Positions 23,701 to 30,024 of a stretch of DNA of 41,585 bases are shown here, one piece after another. The translations under genes were made by a program, and so were the position numbers. The first letter of the stretch is position 1. Each line of letters begins with the position of its first letter. Source of the stretch: a virus; IMG/VR virus record IMGVR_UViG_3300017991_000191, positions 1 through 41,585 of that record, one strand, 5' to 3'. The notes under the pieces are model-generated. The model was given only the letters and a program-made list of their open reading frames with translations, was not told where the DNA came from and searched no databases.

Positions 23701-25000
23701 GATGCTCTATCTTCACAGCATAAATGAAGTCGAGCATTTCTTGACAATGGCGCCAATGTTAAGTCGGCTTAGTCATATCATGGCCGACGACGAGTTTCGC
23801 AAGCTATTAGACAGCCGCACTTATGGACACGGCTCTGAGATTCTGGCTAAATGGGTGGTTGATACGGCTCGCGGTAGAGTGGTGCGTGAACATTCACACT
23901 GGTCCAGGCTGATGCACAAGTTGAATAGGCATGGCATCGTATATGCTTTGGGTTATAACATACCGGTTGTTTTACGACAGAGTATATCGTCATTGAATGC
24001 TATGTCTTACAATCCGAGAATGATTCCACGATTCATTCAATCCGTTATGATGAGTAGCGCCAGCCGTGAAGCGTTTGACGCTCTGCGTGAAGATGTATTC
24101 GCAAAATCAAACGTTGTGCGTGAGCGAGATATGGAACATTACATGGCTGACTTGTGGAACAAAAAGCACATTAAGAAGATGGTGTACCGACAATTTGGTC
24201 ATAGGTTCAAAGGATTGGAACTGTCCAAGAAGGCTACATCTTGGATACGATTCGTTGATATGTGGACTGTAGTGAATAGCTGGAAATCCGCATATGATGT
24301 GGCACTTGAGGAAGGAGCTTCAGAAAAAGCAGCGGTGCGATATGCCGACCGAGTGATCCAACGCACACAGCCGATGGCTCGACCAGAAGATTTGCCCCAT
24401 TTCTTTAGGGGCGGAATCATTGACCAATGGCTTGCGCTGTTCAACAATCAGGTAAACCAAAATTTGAACTTTTGGGTGCATGATGTAGGCATGTATCGCA
24501 AGCAAGGTAAGATTAACAATACCCAGCTCATGTATCGGATAATGATGTCTTACACATTACCTGCGATTGTGTTCGGAATGATCTCGCGTGGGTTTCGACC
24601 GCCGGATGAAAAACAACTTGCCAAGGATTTGTTCATGTATCTCGGTGGAGCACCGTTTTTCTTTGGCCGTGTATTGACATCGGCTATTATGGGATGGGGA
24701 AACAGTCTGGGACTGGCGAGTATGCTGTTGGAAGGTCCGACAGAAATTATGACTGGCATCAAAGATCAAGATGCTTCGGATGTTTTGAAGGGGGCAGCTA
24801 AGACACTGGCAATGTTATCTCCTGGATTTATAACTGCCCAAATGATGAGGTCCGGAGAGGGATTAGTTGAAATGAACGCCGGAGACATTGATGATCCCAG
24901 GCGTCTTATTTGGAGTGAATGGGCCTTAAAACAAGGCCAAGAGAAAGAATCAAAAACAAAGACTACGAGACGTAGGAAAAGGAGGAGAAGGAGACGATGA
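20765..25000 (+). CDS. Large internal virion / DNA-ejection protein (1411 aa)
   Basis: I choose ATG 20765 (GGGAG at 20755-20759, TAATG overlap) over the in-frame ATG 20753. The N-terminus has DIFDTISSGDIFDKI, a short acidic repeat. A glycine/alanine-rich hydrophobic region (about 125-165, TVGQTLPFMTAATGAGLIAG) and a second one (GGAIGGGVLAGGGRIAG) could insert in membranes. The middle is very long, helical and charged. The C-terminal 350 residues include WIRFVDMWTVVNSWKSAYDVALEEGASEKAAVRYADRVI and FFRGGIIDQWLALFNNQVNQ, similar to large polyvalent proteins of phages. The last 15 residues are nearly all basic. By size and position it is a core/ejection protein. No lysozyme motif was found in it. 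Confidence 0.75.
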   Translation: MPDIFDTISSGDIFDKIEPETKPAMVYGWGPSGFEAIPTRVSTKKGETEKGLVSGSLNVASGAYGTAAFAQRAGLESPWGFYGNYLRNRPAIRKMVEKSAAKQDAKAQELWEAARIPELAYDPESGFSGFVGYTVGQTLPFMTAATGAGLIAGPAASFLVGASVEGDNAYREAIANGATEEQANAERVIVGTINGAIEMMQAGKAIDFAKGKSDIVAKMATRIAKNKVVQNPGTRLTADWLATVAQESLEEAAQEAVQMGAAKIGHAQEFKPGEVKERIGQAALGGAIGGGVLAGGGRIAGKAYQAVKEDLLEPIDYAELEGEERPEEMTGWFVPEPRIMPTADVPEGTAEAQTALASEWRPGPRKPKTVTPEEQAVLDRLEEEEPALPQEAADVGDKTEPVKPNMYIGNVTKRAKKVWSDIFNRARQIEGLAGEVTPEDVSPHMEGAFPTKRTQVEMSAAEAQETLAQLEETMDEMLASGESRTSPELAMMKAMWGDIRELREVLGKPKGQMPFRVVHGDEHLTLEVPNPTERIYTAIKGPSKKQLAQYSHKDLVTQGEALKAKFKAVARAASKAYRQGNKEGVEKLRRHLRALKAKQRTLRMVRQYRKKLVQRITKPVSEGVDPLYRQAIKIMAGALDPTARTAKTRKELAGLERALKADPEIALRMKSSKSLNKLRRLYQTPIEQVSTEQLQDLAEERVRLEKSGRLETRQMHRRQRAKEIDEQLKAALKQKPEKAGLQGMGRYGATKTQKLRDWMRKKGSYYGLGQYRIERWMENLDGFTRGAWTQFVWEPMKRLATVSSMRRNQRIKEYYEFLKSGGIDPALFMGHKQDIILEDGKVIKLSPFEQMGIYAFSQEETARSHLADMQLSDKDIGNIAEKVAADSQMKEVADWMLGKLDRQWEQILHVAHEIGIDPTKLVKVAKYLPLLVRNVDYMEQDDLLRRALGEFIPEDYQAERKFLEERKPKAKGDVEIDIQMLYLHSINEVEHFLTMAPMLSRLSHIMADDEFRKLLDSRTYGHGSEILAKWVVDTARGRVVREHSHWSRLMHKLNRHGIVYALGYNIPVVLRQSISSLNAMSYNPRMIPRFIQSVMMSSASREAFDALREDVFAKSNVVRERDMEHYMADLWNKKHIKKMVYRQFGHRFKGLELSKKATSWIRFVDMWTVVNSWKSAYDVALEEGASEKAAVRYADRVIQRTQPMARPEDLPHFFRGGIIDQWLALFNNQVNQNLNFWVHDVGMYRKQGKINNTQLMYRIMMSYTLPAIVFGMISRGFRPPDEKQLAKDLFMYLGGAPFFFGRVLTSAIMGWGNSLGLASMLLEGPTEIMTGIKDQDASDVLKGAAKTLAMLSPGFITAQMMRSGEGLVEMNAGDIDDPRRLIWSEWALKQGQEKESKTKTTRRRKRRRRRR

Positions 25001-25185
25001 CGCCAACAGACCATGATCTATTGATTGAACTGTGCCAGAAGGTTGACCTGATTTACGTGTTGCTCACGAATCACTTGGAGCATCATTTTTGGTATAACAT
25101 GACACTGCTTGGCGGATTTATTGCCACCGTTACGTCTGTGATTCTGTACTGGTGGGGGAAGAGGCGACAGAAACCAACTTCTTAG
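24997..25185 (+). CDS. Holin-like single-membrane-span protein (62 aa)
   Basis: The start overlaps the previous stop (ATGA). An N-terminal amphipathic helix (DHDLLIELCQKVDLIYVLL) is followed by one membrane segment (MTLLGGFIATVTSVILYWWG, about 38-56) and a basic tail (KRRQKPTS). This layout is found in small holins and in haemolysin XhlA-like proteins. It is the last gene of the rightward arm, before the terminator. Holin is a plausible but unproven role; two other small membrane proteins on the opposite strand compete for it. Confidence 0.6.
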   Translation: MTPTDHDLLIELCQKVDLIYVLLTNHLEHHFWYNMTLLGGFIATVTSVILYWWGKRRQKPTS

Positions 25186-25227
25186 CCGCGTCAAAAGTTA
25201 GTTCAACGACAGCAGACCAATCAAAAC

Positions 25228-25265
25228 AAAAAGGCCGGAGCGTATGTTCAAGCCCGGCCTTTTTT
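25228..25265. terminator. Bidirectional terminator between convergent arms
   Basis: AAAAAGGCCGG (25228-25238) and CCGGCCTTTTT (25255-25265) form an 11-bp symmetrical stem with a 16-nt loop, with A-tract on the left and T-tract on the right. It can end both the rightward late transcript and the leftward transcript. It argues against the frames that read through it (25130-25465 minus and 25152-25616 plus). Confidence 0.9.
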
Positions 25266-25358
25266 ATTTGCCTGCGAACGGCAACGGCATTGGCGACTCT
25301 CTCTACCGGTATCAGGCCAATCAACCCGGCATTGTCCCACAAGATCGGGGCCGGTTGC

Positions 25359-25649
25359 TCAATCAGTTCCATCTCGATTGCCGCGCTTGGAAACAAGATG
25401 TTTGTACGTTCGGTCTTTATCTTTATCAAGTTCACGTCTTGGATGTCTCCTAATGAAGTTGTCAACGATCTGCTTGGTGGTGTATCGTTTGTGCTTCCGG
25501 TTGGGCAGACTAAATGTTTCGATCAAACCGGCACGAATCCAGCCGTGTACTTGATTGTGCGTCACAGTTGCGCCGGTGCGCTTATAGACATGTGCTGGGA
25601 TTTCAGGAATACTTAGAAAAATGTTCGGTCCAGATCGTGTAGAAGTCAT
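25359..25649 (-). CDS. HTH (MerR/excisionase-like) protein (96 aa)
   Basis: I use ATG 25649; the longer frame begins with TTG at 25688 inside another gene. The core IPEIPAHVYKRTGATVTHNQVHGWIRAGLIETFSLPNRKHKRYTTKQIVDNFIRR has the pattern of a winged helix-turn-helix in which VHGWIRAGLI is the recognition part and RRYTTxxxVDxFI the wing. MerR-like, excisionase-like and helix-turn-helix 17-type proteins look like this. The C-terminus is highly charged. It is the last gene of the leftward arm, and may be a DNA-binding regulator. Confidence 0.65.
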   Translation of the reverse strand: MTSTRSGPNIFLSIPEIPAHVYKRTGATVTHNQVHGWIRAGLIETFSLPNRKHKRYTTKQIVDNFIRRHPRRELDKDKDRTYKHLVSKRGNRDGTD

Positions 25650-25776
25650 AGGGCGGTATACTATAATATGCTTTACAGAAATTTTCAAGTTGTTTCAAAG
25701 TTTCAACACCGGCGTCTTTTAGACATTCCATAAAGCACCATTGTTTCCATTTTCTTACGTTATTTGGATTCCACAT
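25603..25776 (-). CDS. Small hypothetical protein, MWNP-type start (57 aa)
   Basis: This frame was read directly. ATG at 25776 lies within the end of the upstream gene. The product begins MWNPNNVRKWKQWCFMECLK and ends FYTIWTEHFSKYS, aromatic-rich and compact. It overlaps the upstream gene by 17 nt and the HTH gene downstream by 47 nt. The first bases (GATGTGGAATCCAA) match those of the gene starting at 26133, so the two junctions share sequence. Function unknown. Confidence 0.6.
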   Translation of the reverse strand: MWNPNNVRKWKQWCFMECLKDAGVETLKQLENFCKAYYSIPPYDFYTIWTEHFSKYS

Positions 25777-25933
25777 CTTCTTTCTCCAACACCATGTTGA
25801 CTAACAAATCAGCGGCCCCCTCCATCAAAGATTGAAACAACACTTTTCGGGCATCAGACATGTAATGTTGAGGGTGCGCCCGCTCTGCCACTTTATGAAA
25901 TCTAATTTCGAGTTGGTCTAAAAAATATCGCAT
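25760..25933 (-). CDS. Small hypothetical helical protein (57 aa)
   Basis: ATG at 25933 overlaps the end of the upstream gene by 16 nt. The product MRYFLDQLEIRFHKVAERAHP... is mostly amphipathic helix, with MSDARKVLFQSLMEGAADLLVNMVLEK, and ends EDVESK. It was found by reading the minus strand between larger genes. The tight overlaps and normal composition support it. No family is recognised. Confidence 0.6.
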   Translation of the reverse strand: MRYFLDQLEIRFHKVAERAHPQHYMSDARKVLFQSLMEGAADLLVNMVLEKEDVESK

Positions 25934-26133
25934 GGGTCATCTTTCCATCTGAAGAACTGTTTGATCCTGCCCCATCGACTCAGGTGAGGTGAAGTGTGTT
26001 CTCCGCACCAAAAGGATTTGTGGTCAAGCGGAGCCGCAGTGTTAATACCAATGTCGGGATCAGGTGTTCTTTGCGGCCATACCTGCCATTTGGCAACAGC
26101 TCGATTCTGTATATAGCTACTTGGGTTCCACAT
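25918..26133 (-). CDS. Hypothetical protein (71 aa), MWNP-type start
   Basis: I prefer ATG 26133, nine bases after AAAGG, to the in-frame GTG 26142. The product begins MWNPSSYIQNRAVAKWQVWP and ends WGRIKQFFRWKDDPCDIF, rich in Trp and Pro. Its first bases lie inside the last codons of the upstream gene. The pattern RGRIK..FRW is reminiscent of short phage proteins but gives no function. Confidence 0.55.
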   Translation of the reverse strand: MWNPSSYIQNRAVAKWQVWPQRTPDPDIGINTAAPLDHKSFWCGEHTSPHLSRWGRIKQFFRWKDDPCDIF

Positions 26134-26464
26134 CTGGCGCACCTTTCAATTCTGCATATAGCTCAGGTCGATCCCCTTGGGCCAACCGATCTCCGACGTC
26201 ACCCATCCATCGACTCCATTCTACTCTGGGTGCCCGGAACCAATAGAATCGGCCCAACTGATCTCGTCGTTGAGCAATAGCTATATAATGTACTCGGCCC
26301 GTCCCTGATGTCACCTGTATCAACCATCCAGGATTGGAGGAAGCTGGGAGGGGGTCGAACCCCCCCAGAACTTCCAGGTCGCCACTGTTCATAGCCAACA
26401 AGATCAGACAGTCATCAACGTTTTCATAGAGCCAGTCGATTAGTTGTTGGCGTGTGTGGATCAC
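26117..26464 (-). CDS. Hypothetical protein (115 aa)
   Basis: The start is GTG at 26464, overlapping the previous stop as GTGA, with GGAAAG upstream. The sequence has MIHTRQQLIDWLYENVDDCLILL, GWLIQVTSGTGRVHYIAIAQ and GRFYWFRAPRVEWSRWMGDVGD, a mixed alpha/beta pattern of a small globular domain. It ends DVEPK, the same kind of ending as the 25760-25933 gene. It lies in the microprotein cluster next to the membrane proteins. I recognise no enzyme motif, and it does not look like an endolysin. Confidence 0.7.
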   Translation of the reverse strand: MIHTRQQLIDWLYENVDDCLILLAMNSGDLEVLGGFDPLPASSNPGWLIQVTSGTGRVHYIAIAQRRDQLGRFYWFRAPRVEWSRWMGDVGDRLAQGDRPELYAELKGAPDVEPK

Positions 26465-26610
26465 TTATCTTTCCTTGAACGATCTGCGTTAAAGTTGTAT
26501 TCGTTGATCCGCGACACAGTGAGCATAGTTTGTGCAAAAAGGTATGTTGCAACGGATGCTGTGATCACTAATGTGGCTATTTCAATTACAACAGACATAT
26601 TACCAGACAT
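26461..26610 (-). CDS. Single-span membrane microprotein (49 aa)
   Basis: This frame was read directly from the minus strand. ATG at 26610 is preceded by GGAGG only 4 nt away; a second in-frame ATG 12 nt further on has more room. The protein has one membrane segment (VVIEIATLVITASVATYLFAQ, about 7-27) and a charged C-terminus (INEYNFNADRSRKDK). It lies between other tiny membrane genes and upstream of the GTG-starting gene with overlap GTGA. Together with 26664-26834 and the lipoprotein it may form a lysis group; the exact role is unknown. Confidence 0.6.
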   Translation of the reverse strand: MSGNMSVVIEIATLVITASVATYLFAQTMLTVSRINEYNFNADRSRKDK

Positions 26611-26663
26611 ATTACCTCCGATCAATTAGTTGTTGATGTGTGTGTGTATGGGTCACTTACCTT

Positions 26664-26834
26664 TTACCCCCAGTATATCAGCGCGGTTGCGGCTGATAAC
26701 AATCCAGCGGCCATTCCAGTTCGTGGCTTGCCGTGCGTGAGATCGTAGATGCATAGGCACACATATGGCAAACACATTCCAACGACAAAAAATTTACGGA
26801 TCAACGTATCACCACAATTTCTATGTCGCGACAT
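26664..26834 (-). CDS. Two-span membrane microprotein, holin candidate (56 aa)
   Basis: Two hydrophobic stretches (FFVVGMCLPYVCLCIYDL and GMAAGLLSAATALIYWG) flank a short basic loop (THGKPRTG), as in class II-like holins. The start is uncertain: ATG 26834 would overlap the upstream gene by 34 nt, while TTG 26804 would overlap its stop as TTGA, the style used elsewhere in this arm. The end IYWG is at the membrane. A holin role would fit the adjacent lipoprotein. Confidence 0.55.
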   Translation of the reverse strand: MSRHRNCGDTLIRKFFVVGMCLPYVCLCIYDLTHGKPRTGMAAGLLSAATALIYWG

Positions 26835-26950
26835 TTGCGCAGTTCTAACTTGTTCACACGCAAAGACCAACCAAGTTCCACATCTTCATACTCTACCTTT
26901 AAATCCGGGTTAAACCGCGAAAGCTGATCCATCAATTCTTTGACTGTCAT
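26801..26950 (-). CDS. Small MTVKEL-type protein (49 aa)
   Basis: ATG at 26950 overlaps the lipoprotein stop as ATGA, and AAGGAG lies upstream. The product begins MTVKELMDQLSRFNPDLKVE and ends CRDIEIVVIR. The MTVKEL..L..FNPD..V pattern is common in very small phage proteins of unknown role. A second copy of this type lies at 37468-37593. It was read directly from the sequence. Confidence 0.65.
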   Translation of the reverse strand: MTVKELMDQLSRFNPDLKVEYEDVELGWSLRVNKLELRKCRDIEIVVIR

Positions 26951-27414
26951 CCGTTCTCCTTTACCTTAGCCTTTTCAACTTCAACTTCTTCCGGCGTATA
27001 ATCGCCAGGACGCCTGAAGAACGACCGGCCAACCAGACCGCCGGTGAGCATGAACAGCAGGCCAGAGACACTGAGCGGGTTATTGTCATCGCCAACGATC
27101 TTCTCTTTGAACGTCTCAGCCTCTTTGATGGCTACGTCTATGAAGCCAATAGCATCCTGATAGGCGTATTTATCATCCTCAGCCAGTCGCTTAAGATCAA
27201 TCTGATTGACTCGATGAGTGATGAGAATATCATCTTGCATGATCTTCAGATCGTGCAGACTGTAAATGTCCTGCGGCTCTCCGCCGACATAGGCCGGTGC
27301 GTACTGTGGAACGGAAGCCGGGGTTAATCGGTCCATGACGCTATCGCAGCCTACGCAAGCAAGTAGAATCACGCACAGTAGAATAATGGTAGTGTTTAGA
27401 ATTTTACTCTTCAT
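26947..27414 (-). CDS. Lipoprotein with C-terminal membrane segment, spanin candidate
   Basis: The 155-residue protein starts with a lipoprotein signal: basic MKSK, a hydrophobic stretch, and lipobox LLAC at 17-20 (a second Cys at 23). The periplasmic part (about 35-110) is helical and charged (YSLHDLKIMQDDILITHRVNQIDLKRLAEDDKYAYQDAIGFIDVAIKEAETFKEKI). A weaker membrane segment (113-129, PLSVSGLLFMLTGGLVG) is followed by a charged tail. An N-terminal lipid anchor plus a C-terminal inner-membrane span is the layout of a unimolecular spanin such as T1 gp11, which fuses outer and inner membranes at lysis. The second span is only moderately hydrophobic, so a plain lipoprotein is the alternative. 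Confidence 0.6.
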   Translation of the reverse strand: MKSKILNTTIILLCVILLACVGCDSVMDRLTPASVPQYAPAYVGGEPQDIYSLHDLKIMQDDILITHRVNQIDLKRLAEDDKYAYQDAIGFIDVAIKEAETFKEKIVGDDNNPLSVSGLLFMLTGGLVGRSFFRRPGDYTPEEVEVEKAKVKENG

Positions 27415-27566
27415 TCTGCCTCCTCATTAAAAGCATTTAATGAATCAACTGCGTCACGAAGCCATTGAATCTCAGTAGTTGCGTGTGGTTCGGTTTCTTC
27501 TATGTGCTTCGCCAATCGTTCACAGATATGAGCGGCGCTCAACAACTCTTCTCGACACGGTATCAT
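27411..27566 (-). CDS. Small hypothetical helical protein (51 aa)
   Basis: ATG at 27566 follows a perfect GAGGAGG and overlaps the upstream stop as ATGA; its own stop overlaps the lipoprotein start as ATGA. The product begins MIPCREELLSAAHICERLAK and ends AVDSLNAFNEEAE, acidic and helical. It was read directly, as it is too short to stand out. Function unknown. Confidence 0.7.
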   Translation of the reverse strand: MIPCREELLSAAHICERLAKHIEETEPHATTEIQWLRDAVDSLNAFNEEAE

Positions 27567-27736
27567 TTTACCTCCTCAATGTTAACTTTAACTACTGTTT
27601 CATCTATGCACGCATATTGTTTTGCTGATTCACAAGTAGGGTAAAGAGTGGCGATTTTTAACTTACCATAGATGTCATTGCCGAAAAATCCAGATAGATA
27701 TTGTCCTTTGCTGTTCTTAATTACCCATGCTTTCAT
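27563..27736 (-). CDS. Small conserved-looking protein (57 aa)
   Basis: I place the start at ATG 27736, which overlaps the stop of the primase gene as TAATG, instead of the longer frame inside that gene. The product has MKAWVIKNSKGQYLSGFFG, then YPTCESAKQYACIDETVVKVNIEEV, a beta-alpha-beta-like miniature domain. It is translationally coupled both upstream and downstream. No function is recognised. Confidence 0.65.
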   Translation of the reverse strand: MKAWVIKNSKGQYLSGFFGNDIYGKLKIATLYPTCESAKQYACIDETVVKVNIEEVK

Positions 27737-29931
27737 TACACAGCTCCTAAATACTGTTGCTTCGATCTCTCTTTGATTTTTACACCGGCCCAAACCGGAA
27801 CAACCCTGCCCCCTACAGAACGTCTTTTACGAATCAGCTTAGGGAACACCGATTTGAAGCGCACTCGAAACAATGCGGACCCCATCGGCTTCAAACCCCA
27901 CTCTTCGTACACGGCTTTATGGAGATCAAACATCCAGTGAATCGGAATAAAAAATTCACTGGAATCTCCAAATTGGCAATGCTGCTTTACCATTGTAGAA
28001 AGTGGACTGGACAGCTCGCAATAATCGGCTAGATGTTCCTTGGTGGCGGCAGGGCGAGTAAACTCACCATTTGCCAACAACCGTTGTAGACCTTCTAACG
28101 CCCAATTAGCAATGCCAGGAATTTCCTGAATTAACTTGTCGGGCAACCGACGGTCTATCTTTCCCTCTTCCTGGGTGTAATCATTGGGGTAATAGAGCAG
28201 ATTAAATCGCCGCAGGAATGCACCTTGATCGTCGTGAAACCTTGGTAATTCGTTTCCAACGTAAGTGAATCGACAAAACAGTTGAGCGTCAAATGGGTCT
28301 CTGTATTTCCGTTCGAGCTTGACTGTATCTTCTCCAATGATCTTTTTGAGTTGCTGCACCAACTTCTCTGAATCGACGTGGTTGGTTGTTCGATCCTCCG
28401 ATATGATCGCCGCGTATTTTCCAAACAAATCATATGGGCCGAAGCGGTCCTTGAACTTGTCAAAAGAGAACGAGCTGACACGCTCCGGCCCAAGAAGGGC
28501 CTGCAATACCCTGGCTGTCGTGCTCTTGCCGCTGTTCCGCACGCCATAAAGCATCATCATTTGCTGCATCCGATTGGACGCTATCATGTTATAGCCTGCC
28601 CATTCTTGCAGCAGGTCGTGACTTTGTTCATCGGCATTGAAAATGTCACGGACAAAGCCGCGAGTAAGCGGACACTTAGCGCGGGGATTGTAGTCATATG
28701 GCAGCGTGCTGGTTACAAAAATATCCGGATGGAACGGTCTTAACGTCATGGTGTCAATGTCGAGTATGCCGTTGCGAAACACGACCAGCTTTTCTACATC
28801 GAGTTGTTCTCTATTTTCAATGTGGAACGGCTCGAAGATTCCGTTCGGCACTCCGACATGACACAAAGACGCCAGAGAGAATTTCACATCCTCAATGAAC
28901 TTGCGGGTTGGATTCAGCCGGTCACAGCGAACATCGTTTTGCGTGTGCCGCAGAACAGAAAACGTATTGAAGTATTTGAACAGGTCATTATTGAGCCACT
29001 GATCTTTTCTTCCGTCCGTTCTCTCATAGTATGAACCGTTGTAGTGATACCAATCGTCGTGTACTTGATGGAAGGTGCGATAGTCATCATCCATCCAGTT
29101 GTCGTCAATGTATCGCTGTGCCAGTTCATACTGATTGACTTCCTCGATCACACGGCTTTCATCACTGCGTTCAGCCTTTTGTTCTAACCACAATTCAAAC
29201 TCTTCAGCCGTCGGATGCCATGCTCGGAGGTCTTTGTGTTTGGCCGGGGGCAAGATTTTCTGTACCGATTTGCAGGTTTCACCCAACAAGCGATACATTT
29301 TCTCCATGCCCTTGCGACCAGCATCATCGTTTTCTCCGATGATTATGACATCTCGGCCTTTAAGCAGTTCACGGAGTATCTTTGCCCCACCTTCAGCGGA
29401 GGGACGACCAATAGCGACATAGCCCATGTCCATTGCCGCAAGAGTGTCAGTAGCCCCTTCGACTACAATGATGGGTTTGTCAGTATCAGGCAACGGACAT
29501 TCATAGATCAGGCCGCGTTTGCCGCCTTTCTCCATGTGCTTCGTGCCCTTGTTCGTCCGCTTTAGAACACCGATGATCTTGCCCCGTTCGTCGCGTTCGG
29601 GGAAAGTCCACAGATGACCGAACGGCCAAAAACCCACTTCTAATCGGCGAATAGATTCGACCGACACACCGAGTAATTCAGAGACAATTTCATCAATTCC
29701 CTCGATGAGATTCCGGTTATACCGAAAGTGCCATTGTTCCATTTCAGACATCTTGAATCCGGCATTCCGTTCCGGGTCCAGAATGTGTAACCAACCACCA
29801 GATTCCCCTACACTGCGGTCGCTTGGCTGTTTGGTGCAGACAATCGCTGATCCGTTTGCGTTGGTCATGCACCATTTCTCACGACCACACAACGGACAAG
29901 GATTGTCCTTGGTGACTCTAATCCATCCCAA
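27736..29931 (-). CDS. Primase-helicase: zinc finger, Toprim and SF3 (D5-like) helicase
   Basis: I prefer TTG 29931, six bases after AGGAGGT, to the GTG at 29979 without a site. From that start (731 aa) the order is: zinc finger C12/C15/C21/C32; Toprim-like domain with VVEGATDTL (E158) and GENDDAGRKG (D202/D203); a linker; a D5-N-like region (LPYDYNPRAKCPLTRGFVRDIF); Walker A YGVRNSGKSTTA (462-473); Walker B-like AAIISEDRTTN; and a winged C-terminal part. Toprim and SF3 domains joined in one chain make primer synthesis or priming-linked unwinding at the fork likely. The hairpin ATGGTC/GACCAT at 29955-29972 lies in the leader. Confidence 0.9.
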   Translation of the reverse strand: MGWIRVTKDNPCPLCGREKWCMTNANGSAIVCTKQPSDRSVGESGGWLHILDPERNAGFKMSEMEQWHFRYNRNLIEGIDEIVSELLGVSVESIRRLEVGFWPFGHLWTFPERDERGKIIGVLKRTNKGTKHMEKGGKRGLIYECPLPDTDKPIIVVEGATDTLAAMDMGYVAIGRPSAEGGAKILRELLKGRDVIIIGENDDAGRKGMEKMYRLLGETCKSVQKILPPAKHKDLRAWHPTAEEFELWLEQKAERSDESRVIEEVNQYELAQRYIDDNWMDDDYRTFHQVHDDWYHYNGSYYERTDGRKDQWLNNDLFKYFNTFSVLRHTQNDVRCDRLNPTRKFIEDVKFSLASLCHVGVPNGIFEPFHIENREQLDVEKLVVFRNGILDIDTMTLRPFHPDIFVTSTLPYDYNPRAKCPLTRGFVRDIFNADEQSHDLLQEWAGYNMIASNRMQQMMMLYGVRNSGKSTTARVLQALLGPERVSSFSFDKFKDRFGPYDLFGKYAAIISEDRTTNHVDSEKLVQQLKKIIGEDTVKLERKYRDPFDAQLFCRFTYVGNELPRFHDDQGAFLRRFNLLYYPNDYTQEEGKIDRRLPDKLIQEIPGIANWALEGLQRLLANGEFTRPAATKEHLADYCELSSPLSTMVKQHCQFGDSSEFFIPIHWMFDLHKAVYEEWGLKPMGSALFRVRFKSVFPKLIRKRRSVGGRVVPVWAGVKIKERSKQQYLGAV

Positions 29932-30024
29932 GCGATACCTCCTGAAAAAAGATGATGGTCCTCCGTGACCATGTGTCACTCCGTTTGTAGAAAGAAAGGA
30001 GCACTATGATGGGGCAGTTTTTGT

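Noticed and set aside
20765-25000. Tape-measure protein of a long-tailed phage
   Set aside because: Although long and helical, it has glycine-rich membrane-type segments and the neighbouring genes lack tail-tube and assembly chaperone genes; an ejection-type internal protein fits better.
25130-25616. Minus frame of 111 codons and plus frame of 154 codons
   Set aside because: Both cross the strong bidirectional terminator at 25228-25265 and lack leaders; the HTH gene at 25359-25649 better explains the coding signal.
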